Of a stretch of 64,000 bases of DNA, positions 18,258 through 27,626 are shown in pieces. The stretch spans positions 558,001 through 622,000 of the forward strand of contig NZ_JAPWKD010000011.1 of the NCBI RefSeq assembly GCF_028283705.1, read 5' to 3'. Each line of letters starts with the position of its first letter. Within the stretch, counting starts at the first letter, position 1. The notes beneath the pieces are model-generated. The model saw nothing but the letters and a program-made list of their open reading frames with translations, did no database searches and had not been told where the DNA came from. Source of the DNA: Pantoea sp. (GTDB taxonomy: Bacteria > Pseudomonadota > Gammaproteobacteria > Enterobacterales > Enterobacteriaceae). The translations under genes and the position numbers were made by a program.

Positions 18258-18633
18258 TTATTTTCCTTGGCATCATTTTCGGGATAAGCAATTCCCTGTA
18301 TCTGCACGAGTGAGAGGTTACGTAGATAAATATAAGCGGTATATTATCGCGCAAGGACAAGTTTCATCCTGAAATATGGCTGAAGAGATAATGATAAAGA
18401 CATGAGCCGGTAGATTATGCCTGTCCTCTGAATGACGGTGGCATGATTGATTGTGCCTGTAGAGAACTGTGGCATTAAGTAAATATTAATGCGGTATAAA
18501 GAATTCCCTAACCCATTAAATAATATAAGATTTTGCTCTGGATAGAAGTTATATATTCGCTGGTGGGAAGGCAGGGCGCATGTTATTTAATCTGAGTGTC
18601 GTGCTCAAACTCACCTGCATTCCGGAGATAAAA
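18258..18633. other. Intergenic region between effector-like operon and binding-protein gene
   Basis: About 376 AT-rich bases separating divergent genes, so it should hold promoters for both. I searched by eye for a hrp-box (GGAAC then CCAC about 16 bases later) on both strands and found none. No repeat or RNA gene recognised. Confidence 0.6.
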
Positions 18634-19404
18634 ATGAAAAAGAGCTTATCCCTCGCGTTATTGCTTTCGCTTACTACCTTTACCCAGGTAGCACTGGCGC
18701 AGCAAACTCTGCGTTTTGGTGTTGATCCCACCTTCCCGCCATTTGAATCAAAAGCGGCTGATGGGTCGCTACAGGGATTTGATATCGATCTGGGTAACGC
18801 TATCTGTGTTCAGGCAAAAGTGAAGTGCCAGTGGGTGGAAATGGGTTTTGACAGCAGTATTCCCGCCCTGCAGGCGAAGAAATTTGATGCCATCCTGTCA
18901 GCGATGTCGATGACCGATAAACGCCGTCAGCAGGTGGCGTTTAGTGACATGCTGTATAACACGCCAAGTGCGTTGCTGGCCCCCTCAGCCAGCAAGCTGA
19001 CGACCGACATTGCTTCCCTGCGCGGCAAGACCATCGGTGTGGCGCAGGGTACCATCCAGGAAACTTACGCCAAAACCAAATGGGCACCGGAAGGAGTCAA
19101 CGTGGTCTCTTATCCCAATCAGATGGAGGTTTATCCGGACCTGCTGGCCGGTCGTCTTGATGGCAGCCTGAGCAATGCCGTCTCCGCTGAACAGGGATTT
19201 CTGACCAAACCGGAAGGCAAGGACTACGCCATCAAAGGCACGCTGGTCGATAAAAAGATTTTTGGCGACGGTGTGGGTATCGCGTTGCGTAAAGGGGATG
19301 AAGAAAACCTGAAGATGATCAACGCGGCACTGGCGGAGATTCATAAAAATGGCACCTATGATCAGCTGACCAAAAAATACTTTAAATTCAAGGTTTATCC
19401 CTGA
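18634..19404 (+). CDS. Periplasmic cationic amino acid-binding protein (ArgT/HisJ-like)
   Basis: 256 residues from the ATG at 18634 with GGAGATAAAA upstream. Signal peptide MKKSLSLALLLSLTTFTQVA-LA, then the SBP_bac_3 opening LRFGVDPTFPPFESKAADGS and the later GFDIDLGNAICVQAKVKCQW, both very close to lysine/arginine/ornithine- and histidine-binding proteins. No permease or ATPase follows, so it must work with a transporter encoded elsewhere, as orphan ArgT-type proteins do. Its neighbour downstream is a DUF2817 hydrolase starting 37 bases on, possibly co-transcribed. Confidence 0.9.
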   Translation: MKKSLSLALLLSLTTFTQVALAQQTLRFGVDPTFPPFESKAADGSLQGFDIDLGNAICVQAKVKCQWVEMGFDSSIPALQAKKFDAILSAMSMTDKRRQQVAFSDMLYNTPSALLAPSASKLTTDIASLRGKTIGVAQGTIQETYAKTKWAPEGVNVVSYPNQMEVYPDLLAGRLDGSLSNAVSAEQGFLTKPEGKDYAIKGTLVDKKIFGDGVGIALRKGDEENLKMINAALAEIHKNGTYDQLTKKYFKFKVYP

Positions 19405-19441
19405 TCATCCCGGCGTGACGAATCGCAGGAGTCTGAATCAT

Positions 19442-20515
19442 ATGTTATTACCCCAATACAGCGCCCAGCGGGCGCGCTTTCTGGCTGCTGCTCAAGGCAG
19501 AGATGCCGTTGTGACTTCTTATGCACATCCACTTCCTGGTCCGCAGGGGGAGAGACTCTACACAGACGTCGTCCGGGTTGGGCCAACCACTGCATCACGT
19601 TTGATGCTAGTGGTTTCGGGTACGCATGGTGTGGAAGGTTACTATGGCTCAGATTGTCAGATCGCCTGGCTGGCTACGCTTGACGAAAAGGCATTGCCTG
19701 CTGACACGGCGGTGCTGCTGATTCATCTGCTCAATCCCTGGGGAGCGGCCCATTTGCGGCGCGTCAACGAAGACAATATCGACCTCAACCGTAATTTTCT
19801 CGATTTCAGCCAGCCGGCCCCAGTCAATCCGGATTATGCCCAGTGGCATGGTATTTATCATGGTGACCGTGACAGCGCCGATCGACAACTGGCTGAAGCG
19901 CTCGGGAATGTTGGCTGGCAGGCAGTAAAACGTGTGGTGGAAGCAGGGCAGTACGCAGCTGCCGAAGGCTTTTTCTTTGGTGGTCATCAGCCGTCCTGGT
20001 CGTATCACACCATGGCGGCGATCATCGACCAACATCTTCGGACGGCGAAAACCATCATCAGTTTTGACCTGCATACCGGTGCCGGGGCCTGGGGACATCC
20101 GATGCTGTTGTCGATTGCGGAACAGCGTTATGCCGCGCATGACTGGGGTAAGGCAATTTACGGGGAATGGCTGACCTTGTTGTTTACCGGAGCCGGACGT
20201 GACAGCACAACGGGCGTCACCGCGACGGCGACGGGATATCTGTCGCAATACCTGCTGACTGTGCTCGCCGACACCCGGATTTTGCCGCTGGTGGTGGAAT
20301 GTGGGACATACCCGGGGGAAGATATGCATCAGCGAGTGCGGGAAGATCATTGGCTGCATTTATATGGCGACCCCGCCAGTATGGCAGGCCAGGTGATCAA
20401 GCAACAACTGGTGGAAGGATTCTGGCCCAGCGATGCGGACTGGCGTGCGTTAGTGGCTTTCCGCACGCAGCAAATCTTTCTGCGCGGCTGGCATGCCCTG
20501 GCGGACACGCCCTGA
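19442..20515 (+). CDS. DUF2817 family M14-like putative zinc hydrolase
   Basis: 357 residues from the ATG at 19442 (AGGAG about ten bases upstream). The family marks are SGTHGVEGYYGSDCQIAWL near residue 60 with a candidate zinc-binding His-x-x-Glu (HGVE), HLLNPWGAAHLRRVNEDNIDLNRNF, and FDLHTGAGAWG with a third candidate ligand His. This resembles carboxypeptidase/succinylglutamate desuccinylase-like metalloenzymes; members are uncharacterised. Proximity to a cationic amino acid-binding protein hints at a peptide or acyl-amino-acid substrate, which is inference. Confidence 0.85.
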   Translation: MLLPQYSAQRARFLAAAQGRDAVVTSYAHPLPGPQGERLYTDVVRVGPTTASRLMLVVSGTHGVEGYYGSDCQIAWLATLDEKALPADTAVLLIHLLNPWGAAHLRRVNEDNIDLNRNFLDFSQPAPVNPDYAQWHGIYHGDRDSADRQLAEALGNVGWQAVKRVVEAGQYAAAEGFFFGGHQPSWSYHTMAAIIDQHLRTAKTIISFDLHTGAGAWGHPMLLSIAEQRYAAHDWGKAIYGEWLTLLFTGAGRDSTTGVTATATGYLSQYLLTVLADTRILPLVVECGTYPGEDMHQRVREDHWLHLYGDPASMAGQVIKQQLVEGFWPSDADWRALVAFRTQQIFLRGWHALADTP

Positions 20516-20517
20516 TT

Positions 20518-21291
20518 TCACAGTCTGCCGTAAAATGTCATACGCGCTGTCTCTGATAATGCAATGCCGGGTTGAGTGTTGTAAGCCAGCACCGCCAGCA
20601 TCCGCGTAACGTCGCCTTCGGTAGGCGTCACGCGGTGCAGAGAATTACGGCCACGAAACAACACCAAATCACCGGCCTCAATCGCCAGCGCTTCCACCGG
20701 CTGGCGTTCATCCAGCACCGCCTCAACACCTGCAAAGTTCATCTCGCCAGCGTCGGCATCACGCAGATCCTTCACGTACTGAAACACACCGCCTGCCAGC
20801 GGTTTTTGTACTAATAAGGTGATGGCAAAAGAGGAGTTGTCGAAGTGCCAGCCCAGCTCCTGGCCGTGGGGTGCGTAGTGCAGGTTGATAGAGGAAAGAG
20901 GGTCAGCGTAGGGGTAGAGCGCTTCTTCACCCAGTACCTCGCACAGGAAACTTTTGAACAGGGCATCATTATAAAGCTGACGCAGCGGTGATTCGGCAGC
21001 GATGGCATCATCGGTGATACAGCCTTTGGTACTGATCACATCACGATTGCGTGGGTGCTCAGGGTTGAACGCCTCATCAGGCTTCATCAGATAAACATTA
21101 TGTTTGCTGAGGGTGTGATAAGCCAGATGGCGCTGCGCAAGGCCTTCATCGATGATCGCCTGTAAGGCTGCGGGTTGTAAAAACTGACGCAGTACCAGCG
21201 CGCCAGATTGGTTTAATTGCTCACGACAGCGTTGACGCCAGTCATGATCGGCCAGCGGATGCAGGTCGAGACGAACAAGAGAGCCAGACAT
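20518..21291 (-). CDS. Fe(II)/2-oxoglutarate-type oxygenase (phytanoyl-CoA dioxygenase-like)
   Basis: 257 residues if started at the ATG at 21291; an in-frame ATG at 21306 is an alternative. The metal site is visible as the HFD in GQELGWHFDNSSF plus the distal His in NSLHRVTP, and an Arg in TRMLAVLAYNTQPG could bind 2-oxoglutarate. It probably hydroxylates a small molecule in the cytosol. The gene is divergent from a GcvA-type LysR regulator 100 bases away, which likely controls it. Substrate unknown. Confidence 0.8.
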   Translation of the reverse strand: MSGSLVRLDLHPLADHDWRQRCREQLNQSGALVLRQFLQPAALQAIIDEGLAQRHLAYHTLSKHNVYLMKPDEAFNPEHPRNRDVISTKGCITDDAIAAESPLRQLYNDALFKSFLCEVLGEEALYPYADPLSSINLHYAPHGQELGWHFDNSSFAITLLVQKPLAGGVFQYVKDLRDADAGEMNFAGVEAVLDERQPVEALAIEAGDLVLFRGRNSLHRVTPTEGDVTRMLAVLAYNTQPGIALSETARMTFYGRL

Positions 21292-21390
21292 AGCAACAAT
21301 TCTCATGATTAGCAGGTGTGATGTTACTCTAACTGTCACCTGCAAAGCTGTGTAACGATAAATACTTAATACCCTGATAAGGAAGACTTA

Positions 21391-22299
21391 ATGCCTGCCC
21401 AATCGCCGCGGTTGCCAAAAATCAGCGTTATCCAGTCATTTAAAGTGGCCGCCGAACTGGGCAGCCTGGCAAAAGCGGCTGCCCAGCTGGCGTTAACACC
21501 GGCTGCAGTCAGCCAGCAGATTCGCCAGCTGGAAGAGCAACTGGGTAGTGCCCTGTTTTTGCGCACGCAAAGTGGCGTGATGCTGACCGAAACCGGGAAG
21601 GAATATTTGCGCTATGTCACCGAAGCCTTTGATATTTTGCACCTTGGTCAGCAAAATATTCGCCATGCCGCCAGCGCCCCCAGGTTAACGGTGTATGCAT
21701 TACCGGCGCTGGCGTCGAAATGGTTGTTGCCCCAGCTGGCGAGCTGGCGCGCTTGCTGTTCGGAGATCGATCTGTCGTTGCATGGCACCCATGCCCAGGT
21801 GGATTTCACCGCTATGCCCGCCGATTTTGTTATCTGCTTTGGCGAGGATCGTTATCCGCAGCTGGATAAGCAGTGGCTGTTTCATGATGAGGTACTGCCG
21901 GTTGCCAGTCCGTCCTTGTTACAACGCTTTGCACCTGAAGAAATCTTCAGCCATGCACCTTTAATTCATCTCGATTGGGGTAACGAAGGGCGTTTCCTGC
22001 CTGACTGGCGCAGCTGGTTTCAGGCTAAAGGAATAGACGAACCGCCACCGCAACCTGCATTTAGCTTCAATCTCACCTCGCTGGCGATTGATGCCGCTGT
22101 GGCCGGAGCCGGATTGCTGTTGGGGCAGCGGCGACTGATCGCGCCGGAGCTGGCGCGTGGCGAGCTGGTGGTGATTGATGAACTCTGCCTGCCCCTCAGC
22201 AAACCCTATTTTCTTGCCTGGCCACAGCGCACCCTGAGCCAGCCAGGCAGTGAAGCGATGATTCACTGGCTACGTGAGTTGGGAGCGGGCTGCCAATAG
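21391..22299 (+). CDS. LysR-family regulator (GcvA-like)
   Basis: 302 residues with N-terminal helix-turn-helix LGSLAKAAAQLALTPAAVSQQIRQLEEQLG and a GcvA-type ligand domain (QPAFSFNLTSLAIDAAVAGAGLLLGQRRL). The ATG at 21391 follows AAGGAAGACTTA. Divergent from the oxygenase gene, so that gene is the first candidate target. Small-molecule effector not predictable. Confidence 0.88.
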   Translation: MPAQSPRLPKISVIQSFKVAAELGSLAKAAAQLALTPAAVSQQIRQLEEQLGSALFLRTQSGVMLTETGKEYLRYVTEAFDILHLGQQNIRHAASAPRLTVYALPALASKWLLPQLASWRACCSEIDLSLHGTHAQVDFTAMPADFVICFGEDRYPQLDKQWLFHDEVLPVASPSLLQRFAPEEIFSHAPLIHLDWGNEGRFLPDWRSWFQAKGIDEPPPQPAFSFNLTSLAIDAAVAGAGLLLGQRRLIAPELARGELVVIDELCLPLSKPYFLAWPQRTLSQPGSEAMIHWLRELGAGCQ

Positions 22300-22363
22300 T
22301 TGGTGGCTGTTATCCGGCCTGATATAGTTTGTTTCTTTTCTATTGCGCCAGCCAGGAGCCGTT

Positions 22364-23239
22364 ATGCCAGCCAAAATCGCTAACGCCAGCAGCCAGGACT
22401 GGGTCGATTTTCGCCGCGATGACGAAACTGGCATCGAAAGCGTCAATGCCCATTTTTGCGGACACGCTTACGATCCCCACGATCATGATGAGTTGCTGGT
22501 GGGGGTGACGCAGCAGGGGTTGCAGCGTTTCAACTGCCACCGCGCATTGCATACCAGCACGCCGGGGCGGTCGATTCTGATTGAACCGGGTGCGGTGCAT
22601 GATGGTCATGCCCCGGATACCGAAGGCTTCACTTATGTGATGCTTTACCTGCCACAAACGTGGGTGGCACAGATGATGCAGCGGCGTGGTCTGGGTGATA
22701 TTGCCAATATAGAAGCGGCTTTTCGCTCAACCCTGAACGATGATGCGCTGCTGGCCTGCGCGATTCAGCAGGCATGGTACGCGGTGCACCATGGCGAAGG
22801 ACGGCTGGCGCGTGACCAAAGCCTTGATCATCTGCTGACCATGTTGTCACGTCACCTCGATACGCGTCCGGGATTGCAGCGAACTGAGACATTGGCACCG
22901 ATGCAGTTGCTGCGTGATTATCTGCACGATTTTATGGCGGAAGATATTGGTCTCGAGGAGCTGGCGCGGTTATCGGGTATTGATCGTTTTCGCCTGACGC
23001 GCCAGTTCAAAAAAGCCTTTGGGCAATCTCCTCATGCTTATCTGGTACGGTTACGGCTGCGTAGCGCACGTAGCCTGCTGGCGCAGGGCGTTGAACCTGC
23101 TCAGGTTGCCTTGCAAGTGGGTTTTTCTGACCAGAGCCACCTTGGCCGCTGGTTCCAGCGTGCTTATCGCATGACACCCGCCTCTTATCAGCGTCAGTGC
23201 ACAAACGTTCCAGACCGCCTGCCTCGCTCCTGTTTATGA
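22364..23239 (+). CDS. AraC-family transcriptional regulator
   Basis: 291 residues from the ATG at 22364 with CAGGAG upstream. N-terminal cupin-like ligand domain (HDHDELLVGVTQQGLQRF), C-terminal double helix-turn-helix: IGLEELARLSGIDRFRLTRQFKKAFGQ-type first motif and VALQVGFSDQSHLGRWF second motif. It is followed within 31 bases by a DUF2000 gene on the same strand, often the partner of such regulators. Confidence 0.88.
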   Translation: MPAKIANASSQDWVDFRRDDETGIESVNAHFCGHAYDPHDHDELLVGVTQQGLQRFNCHRALHTSTPGRSILIEPGAVHDGHAPDTEGFTYVMLYLPQTWVAQMMQRRGLGDIANIEAAFRSTLNDDALLACAIQQAWYAVHHGEGRLARDQSLDHLLTMLSRHLDTRPGLQRTETLAPMQLLRDYLHDFMAEDIGLEELARLSGIDRFRLTRQFKKAFGQSPHAYLVRLRLRSARSLLAQGVEPAQVALQVGFSDQSHLGRWFQRAYRMTPASYQRQCTNVPDRLPRSCL

Positions 23240-23270
23240 TAGGGTTTTGACCCGAACGGAGTTGTTGCAG

Positions 23271-23678
23271 ATGTTTGATACTAAAATCGCCCTGATCGTA
23301 CGTGATGATTTAGCCACCTGGCAGCGCTTAAATGTGGTGGCCTTTCTGGCCACCGGGATTGCCTCGGCTGCGCCAGAAATGATGGGCGAACCTTACGTTG
23401 ATGCTCGCGGACGTCATTACGGCAATATGGCCGGGCAGCCGATGCTGGTGTTTGCCGGGGATTTGCCGGGTCTGCAACGCGCCCATCGTCAGGGACTGGA
23501 ACGCGAATTAACCATCATTCCCTATGTTCACGCTATGTTTTCCACGGGTCATGATGCGGCGAATCGCGAAGTCTTCCTTGCCGAGGATGCAGATAACCTG
23601 AATCTGGTGGGCATCGCGCTACGGGGTCCGAAGAAAGCGGTTGATAAAGCCATCAAGGGCTTGTCATTACATGGTTGA
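23271..23678 (+). CDS. DUF2000 family protein
   Basis: 135 residues from the ATG at 23271. It has the family opening KIALIVRDDLATWQRLNVVA and the conserved FLATGIAS segment, with HAMFSTGHD near the C-terminus. DUF2000 proteins are small cytosolic peptidyl-tRNA-hydrolase-like folds of unknown function, frequently next to AraC regulators, as here. A strong hairpin 66 bases downstream ends the unit. Confidence 0.85.
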   Translation: MFDTKIALIVRDDLATWQRLNVVAFLATGIASAAPEMMGEPYVDARGRHYGNMAGQPMLVFAGDLPGLQRAHRQGLERELTIIPYVHAMFSTGHDAANREVFLAEDADNLNLVGIALRGPKKAVDKAIKGLSLHG

Positions 23679-24308
23679 TATTTTTATTTTTTGAAAATTT
23701 ATATTTTTATTAAGGTTAATATTCAATAACTAATAGGCGTGTCGCGTTGCCCAAATAATGGGCAACGTTCTATCAGTTTATTGACGGTTTTTAAGTCAGC
23801 ACTTTGCTGCCTGCAACATAACAGTATGATTTAACTACATCGGCTCGCCATACGCTTTCTCGCCATAAGTGCATTACATCGGATTTCCTTACCAGCTTGC
23901 TGCTCAAATCATTATGAAAAATGATAATTCAGAGCATATGAAAATCAATATGAAAAAGGAAAAATATTTTTTATCTTAAAAATCATGTAATTAAATTTAC
24001 ACTCTTAACTCAAATTCATAAGTATTTTTTACATTATTTTCTGTTAAAAAATATACCTGCATAATGAAATTTTAAATGCTCTCCTATGAAAAAGGGGGAG
24101 TTATTCGTAATCTTCCCTTGCTGAAAATTCCAGAAAAAATCTGAATACCCCATGTTAATTATTTAAATATTTCCTCGCGCAGGCCTGGTAAGGGGGTTTG
24201 CACAATAAAAAAATACGATGATAATAAGGTCGTTCCGCTTCGGAACATCGTTGTAAATTGGCTCTGAATACAGATATTGTTATTAACTCAACCTGAAAGG
24301 AACAACTT
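23679..24308. other. AT-rich intergenic region
   Basis: About 630 bases without a credible gene. It holds the terminator at 23745-23767, a long AT-rich stretch around 23880-24180, and a stable hairpin GTTCCG-CTT-CGGAAC at 24232-24246 in the probable leader of the RhiA-like gene. The low GC compared with flanks suggests acquired DNA with its own promoter. Confidence 0.6.
23745..23767 (+). terminator. Terminator-like hairpin after DUF2000 gene
   Basis: CGTTGCCC at 23745-23752 pairs with GGGCAACG at 23760-23767 around AAATAAT. Followed by TTCTATCAGTTTA, a weak T stretch. Confidence 0.72.
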
Positions 24309-24941
24309 ATGTCTTCCTATTCTCTCTCTGTATTAAATTCCAGCGGCGGCGCTGCAAATGTTGCAATTTACCAAACCTATCCTAATCTCATCGCTGGTTT
24401 ACCATTAGTCTGGCTGCTGCAAACCATCAATGATGGAAATACGAACACCTATAACTGGACCATTGATTGGGCATTAAACTGGGGTACATCGGCACAACCA
24501 ATCGCGCCCGGTGTGCAGTGGAGTTCTGGTGGGCCAATACAGAATATGAATCCGACTGCCTCGGGTGGAAATAATGCCATGGGTGTGACGTTTTCAAATG
24601 GCCAGTTCCAGACACAGCCCCTGGCATTCAACAATGCCAGCGTTGCCAGCGGCAGTATGCTGGTGACAACCGATGCAACATTTACCGTTGCACAATCAAA
24701 AGCCATGAGCCTCGCGGTGTATATGAATTCGTTACCGGCATTTGCAATGCAAGGTAAACCCAACGGGAATTTCCTGTTTGATACGCACCCAACCTATTGG
24801 ATTTGCACCACGGATTCCAAGCAAGGTGTCGCTGTATCAGGTACTTATGTCAGCAGTCCGACCCAGTTCTCCTTTGCTGATGGGGTGACTTCATTGAAAT
24901 TTGAACTCAATGAAACCTTGCAGTTTGTTCCTGTTTCCTGA
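24309..24941 (+). CDS. RhiA-like protein, paralog 1
   Basis: 210 residues, start ATG at 24309 with AAAGGAACAACTT upstream. No signal peptide or membrane segment. Predicted all-beta sequence rich in Ser, Thr, Asn and aromatic residues: SSYSLSVLNSSGGAANVAIY, NWTIDWALNWGTS, then an acidic TTDATFTV patch, AFAMQGKPNGNF and FDTHPTYWIC. The layout (N-S-S-G start, W-x-I-D-x, a P-N then H-P-x-Y-W-I block) recalls RhiA, a rhizosphere-expressed quorum-regulated protein of Rhizobium leguminosarum; this is from memory and not searched. It is paralogous to the next gene. Function unknown. Confidence 0.65.
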   Translation: MSSYSLSVLNSSGGAANVAIYQTYPNLIAGLPLVWLLQTINDGNTNTYNWTIDWALNWGTSAQPIAPGVQWSSGGPIQNMNPTASGGNNAMGVTFSNGQFQTQPLAFNNASVASGSMLVTTDATFTVAQSKAMSLAVYMNSLPAFAMQGKPNGNFLFDTHPTYWICTTDSKQGVAVSGTYVSSPTQFSFADGVTSLKFELNETLQFVPVS

Positions 24942-24993
24942 TATTGCCACTTTTTGCGGTAATTAGTTTTTGCACAGCAAAAGATTAAGAAAT

Positions 24994-25025
24994 CCAATCT
25001 GCTGTTTATGCAGCAGGTTGGTTTT
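24994..25025 (+). terminator. Attenuator-like hairpin between RhiA paralogs
   Basis: CCAATCTGCTG at 24994-25004 pairs with CAGCAGGTTGG at 25011-25021 (one G-T pair) around TTTATG, followed by TTTT. It ends 33 bases before the next start, so it may terminate or reduce read-through between the two paralogs. Confidence 0.72.
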
Positions 25026-25058
25026 CGAATAGGTTTTCTGGTAGAAGGATATCTAATC

Positions 25059-25727
25059 GTGGCTTATTCGGTGCAGGTGATTAATAACAGCGGTGCAGCG
25101 CAATATATAGCGATATTTCTTGCCGATGCTTCGGGAGGGAATGAATCTTCCCTGGTCTGGATGGTGAATGGGACAAATAATGGTGGAGGAGTATCATTCA
25201 GCTGGGACCCAACTGATTTTAGATTAGGTTGGGGAAGTACGCCTCAGCCGCTGGATACCAATGTCCTTTTTACTACCGGACAACCACCGGTTGCTGTTTT
25301 CCCCTCCACCCTGGGTGGATATAATGTCCTTCCGGTACAACATAACCAGTATGGATTTTCTTCCGGTAATCCTTATAACAAAAGTAGTATTTTTAATAAA
25401 CTGGAAATTACCACAGACAGCAGTTTTACCGTCTCGGATGCGGCTAATATGGCGGTCGCGCTTTATGTTGAACAATATCCAGCCTTAGCCATGCAAGGTG
25501 CGCCTAATACGTTTTATTATTTTGATGTTGCGCAAATATCCTGGTATCTGACGGTCACCGATTTTGCACAAGGGGTGGCGCTGCCCAGGATGAGCAATTC
25601 ATCAAATAGCCGTTTTTTTTCTGTTTCAGGTTCCAGTATGAGTACGCCGGTTAAAATTGCTTTCGGATCCGGCAGTACGGATCTGAAATATATGTTGAAC
25701 GGAAATTTAAATTTCCTGCAAATCTGA
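25059..25727 (+). CDS. RhiA-like protein, paralog 2
   Basis: 222 residues started at GTG 25059, with GAAGGA ten bases upstream; this start aligns its N-terminus (AYSVQVINNSGAAQYIAIF) with paralog 1. Shared positions run through the whole length: GWGSTPQPLDTNVLFTTGQP, a TTDSSFTV patch, PALAMQGAPN, SWYLTVTDFAQGVAL and a C-terminal STDLKYMLNGNLNF. Same beta-rich composition, no signal peptide. Clearly a tandem duplicate that has diverged; role unknown. Confidence 0.65.
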   Translation: MAYSVQVINNSGAAQYIAIFLADASGGNESSLVWMVNGTNNGGGVSFSWDPTDFRLGWGSTPQPLDTNVLFTTGQPPVAVFPSTLGGYNVLPVQHNQYGFSSGNPYNKSSIFNKLEITTDSSFTVSDAANMAVALYVEQYPALAMQGAPNTFYYFDVAQISWYLTVTDFAQGVALPRMSNSSNSRFFSVSGSSMSTPVKIAFGSGSTDLKYMLNGNLNFLQI

Positions 25728-25824
25728 CTCTCAATCACCAGGTAGTCTCGCTTTACAACGTTGTGATGTTGCAACAAACCACTGCATTTATTGCAGATTC
25801 CTATCGATGAAAAGGACGTATATC

Positions 25825-26214
25825 ATGCAAACAAAACGTATCTGCTACTACCTGACGGCTGGTGTGATTCTGAGTACATTTTCTGCTATGTCGCTGCCAG
25901 CATTCGCCGTTGATCTGCCGTTCAGTGCCAATTGTACCAACTATTCGCAGATTCAGGTTACGGCACCTAATACCGGGATTACTTTCCGGAAAAACCCGAA
26001 CAGTGCAGCCACCCGCGCGGCCACCGCCACAATTTTCGCTATTCACGGACTGCACAACATCACTATTCCGGCGAATGTCGTCTCCTGTTTCTTCGCGGTG
26101 CAAGCACCAAACACGGATAGCTATTGTTTCCAGGCGTCTAATAACGCGGCAGCCTTTACCAATATCAATGCGGTGGCTAACACCAATGTGGCTGGCGCGC
26201 CAAACTGCCAGTAA
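25825..26214 (+). CDS. Small exported protein of unknown function
   Basis: 129 residues from the ATG at 25825 (AAAGGACGTATATC upstream). Signal peptide MQTKRICYYLTAGVILSTFS through PAFA, leaving about 102 residues. The mature part has four cysteines (ANCTNYS, VVSCFFAV, SYCFQAS, APNCQ), compatible with two disulfides in the periplasm or outside the cell. Ala/Asn/Thr-rich. It follows the RhiA-like pair by about 100 bases on the same strand and may act with them; I do not recognise the family. Confidence 0.65.
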   Translation: MQTKRICYYLTAGVILSTFSAMSLPAFAVDLPFSANCTNYSQIQVTAPNTGITFRKNPNSAATRAATATIFAIHGLHNITIPANVVSCFFAVQAPNTDSYCFQASNNAAAFTNINAVANTNVAGAPNCQ

Positions 26215-26227
26215 TCCGCAAAACGTT

Positions 26228-26255
26228 GACCATTGCTGCCGTCGTGGCAATGGTC
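26228..26255. terminator. Bidirectional terminator hairpin
   Basis: GACCATTGC at 26228-26236 pairs with GCAATGGTC at 26247-26255. It lies between the small exported protein gene and the convergent amidase gene. No long T tract. Confidence 0.65.
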
Positions 26256-26270
26256 GATACACATACAACC

Positions 26271-27626
26271 TTACCTGCCGAACTCCGCCATCTGCGCTGC
26301 TGCATAGAGCAACAGATCTTCCCGTCCGCGCAATGCCAGCAGTTCCATGCCAATCGGAAGTCCCTGGGCAGTGAAGCCCACCGGGATGCTGATAGCGGGT
26401 GCCCCGGTTACCGCAGCCAGCAGGGCGTTGCTGCCGGGTTGTAACTCGCCATGTTTCACCGGGGGATGTTTGACCACCGGATAGGCCAGCAGGTTAATCC
26501 TGCGCTGGGCAAACAGCTGGCTGAGGGTTTGATAAAGCGTGCGCTGACGTACCTGCTGGACGGCATAGCTTTCACTGGCCTTACCTGGATGACTGGCGCG
26601 TGCGGTAAACACCGCTTTCAGCTGAGGATGATGCCGCTCCGATGCGACCACTTCGCTGAGCGTGCTCACCTCGGCCTGCGGTTTGTCGGCCAGCCAGTCT
26701 GCCAGCGCTTCGGCAAACTCCCAGGGAATGATACTGGCATCCGTTGCGAGCGCTTCAAGCTGCGGGAAGGCAATCTCCTGTTGCGTGCCGTTTTCTCCCG
26801 TCAGCGCCGCCACCGCAGCACGTATCGCCTGGTTGATTGCCGGTTCCTCTGCGGCAAATCCTTCCAGCCACAAACCGATACGCAGGGGTTCTTCACCACC
26901 CACAAACTGCTGCCCGCTCAGGATCTCACTGGCAAGGCGCAGATCGGCTGCATGACGTACCAGCGCGCCGGGAATATCCTGAGTCGGTGACAGCGGCACA
27001 ATGCCGTCAATGCTGATGGCACCGTGCGTCATGCGCAGGCCATACAGATGATTAAATGCGGCCGGAATGCGTACCGAGCCTGCGGTATCGGTACCGATCG
27101 CCAGCGGAACATAACCTGCGGCGACAGCCACCGCCGAGCCGCTGCTGGAACCGCCGGGTGAATGGCCCGCCAGCCAGGCGTTGTCAGTAAAACCACTGAG
27201 GGAGGATGCGCCAGTAATCCCTGCCGCCAGCTCATGCATCGCCGTCTTACCCAGCAACACCGCACCTGCGGCACGCAGCGCCGTCACTAACGGGGCGTCC
27301 TGTTCGGCAATGACAGCGCGTAACAGCACCGAACCGGCGCTGGTCGGCCAGCCTTGTACCTCGATGTTATCTTTGATCAACACCGGGATACCTTCGAGGC
27401 GACCCGGTGATTCACCGTGGCGGCGGCGCGCATCACTGGCATCAGCCGCAGCCAGTGCCTGGTCAGCAAACAGCCAGGTAATGGCGTTATAGTGCGGGCC
27501 GCTTTGATCGGCTTCCGCAATACGTTGCAGGGCAAACCCGGTTAACTGGCGAGAGGTGGTGGTGCCTTGATTCAGTGCCTGGGTCAGGTCGCTTAACGAA
27601 GCACGAAGATAATCAGCATATTGCAT
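26271..27626 (-). CDS. Amidase signature family hydrolase
   Basis: 451 residues from the ATG at 27626, which overlaps the stop of the upstream hydrolase gene by 14 bases. The Ser-cisSer-Lys triad is readable: Lys in PVLIKDNIEV, the glycine/serine loop GHSPGGSSSGSAVAVAAG, and the nucleophile in DTAGSVRIPA. Cytosolic amide hydrolysis. Co-transcription with a metallo-beta-lactamase-fold hydrolase, and a divergent LysR gene, suggests a two-step degradation of an amide or lactam-like compound. Exact substrate unknown. Confidence 0.88.
   Translation of the reverse strand: MQYADYLRASLSDLTQALNQGTTTSRQLTGFALQRIAEADQSGPHYNAITWLFADQALAAADASDARRRHGESPGRLEGIPVLIKDNIEVQGWPTSAGSVLLRAVIAEQDAPLVTALRAAGAVLLGKTAMHELAAGITGASSLSGFTDNAWLAGHSPGGSSSGSAVAVAAGYVPLAIGTDTAGSVRIPAAFNHLYGLRMTHGAISIDGIVPLSPTQDIPGALVRHAADLRLASEILSGQQFVGGEEPLRIGLWLEGFAAEEPAINQAIRAAVAALTGENGTQQEIAFPQLEALATDASIIPWEFAEALADWLADKPQAEVSTLSEVVASERHHPQLKAVFTARASHPGKASESYAVQQVRQRTLYQTLSQLFAQRRINLLAYPVVKHPPVKHGELQPGSNALLAAVTGAPAISIPVGFTAQGLPIGMELLALRGREDLLLYAAAQMAEFGR

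Noticed and set aside
18258..18633. Hrp-box promoter upstream of the effector-like operon
   Set aside because: No GGAAC-N15/16-CCAC arrangement found by eye on either strand; the same negative result upstream of 46067.
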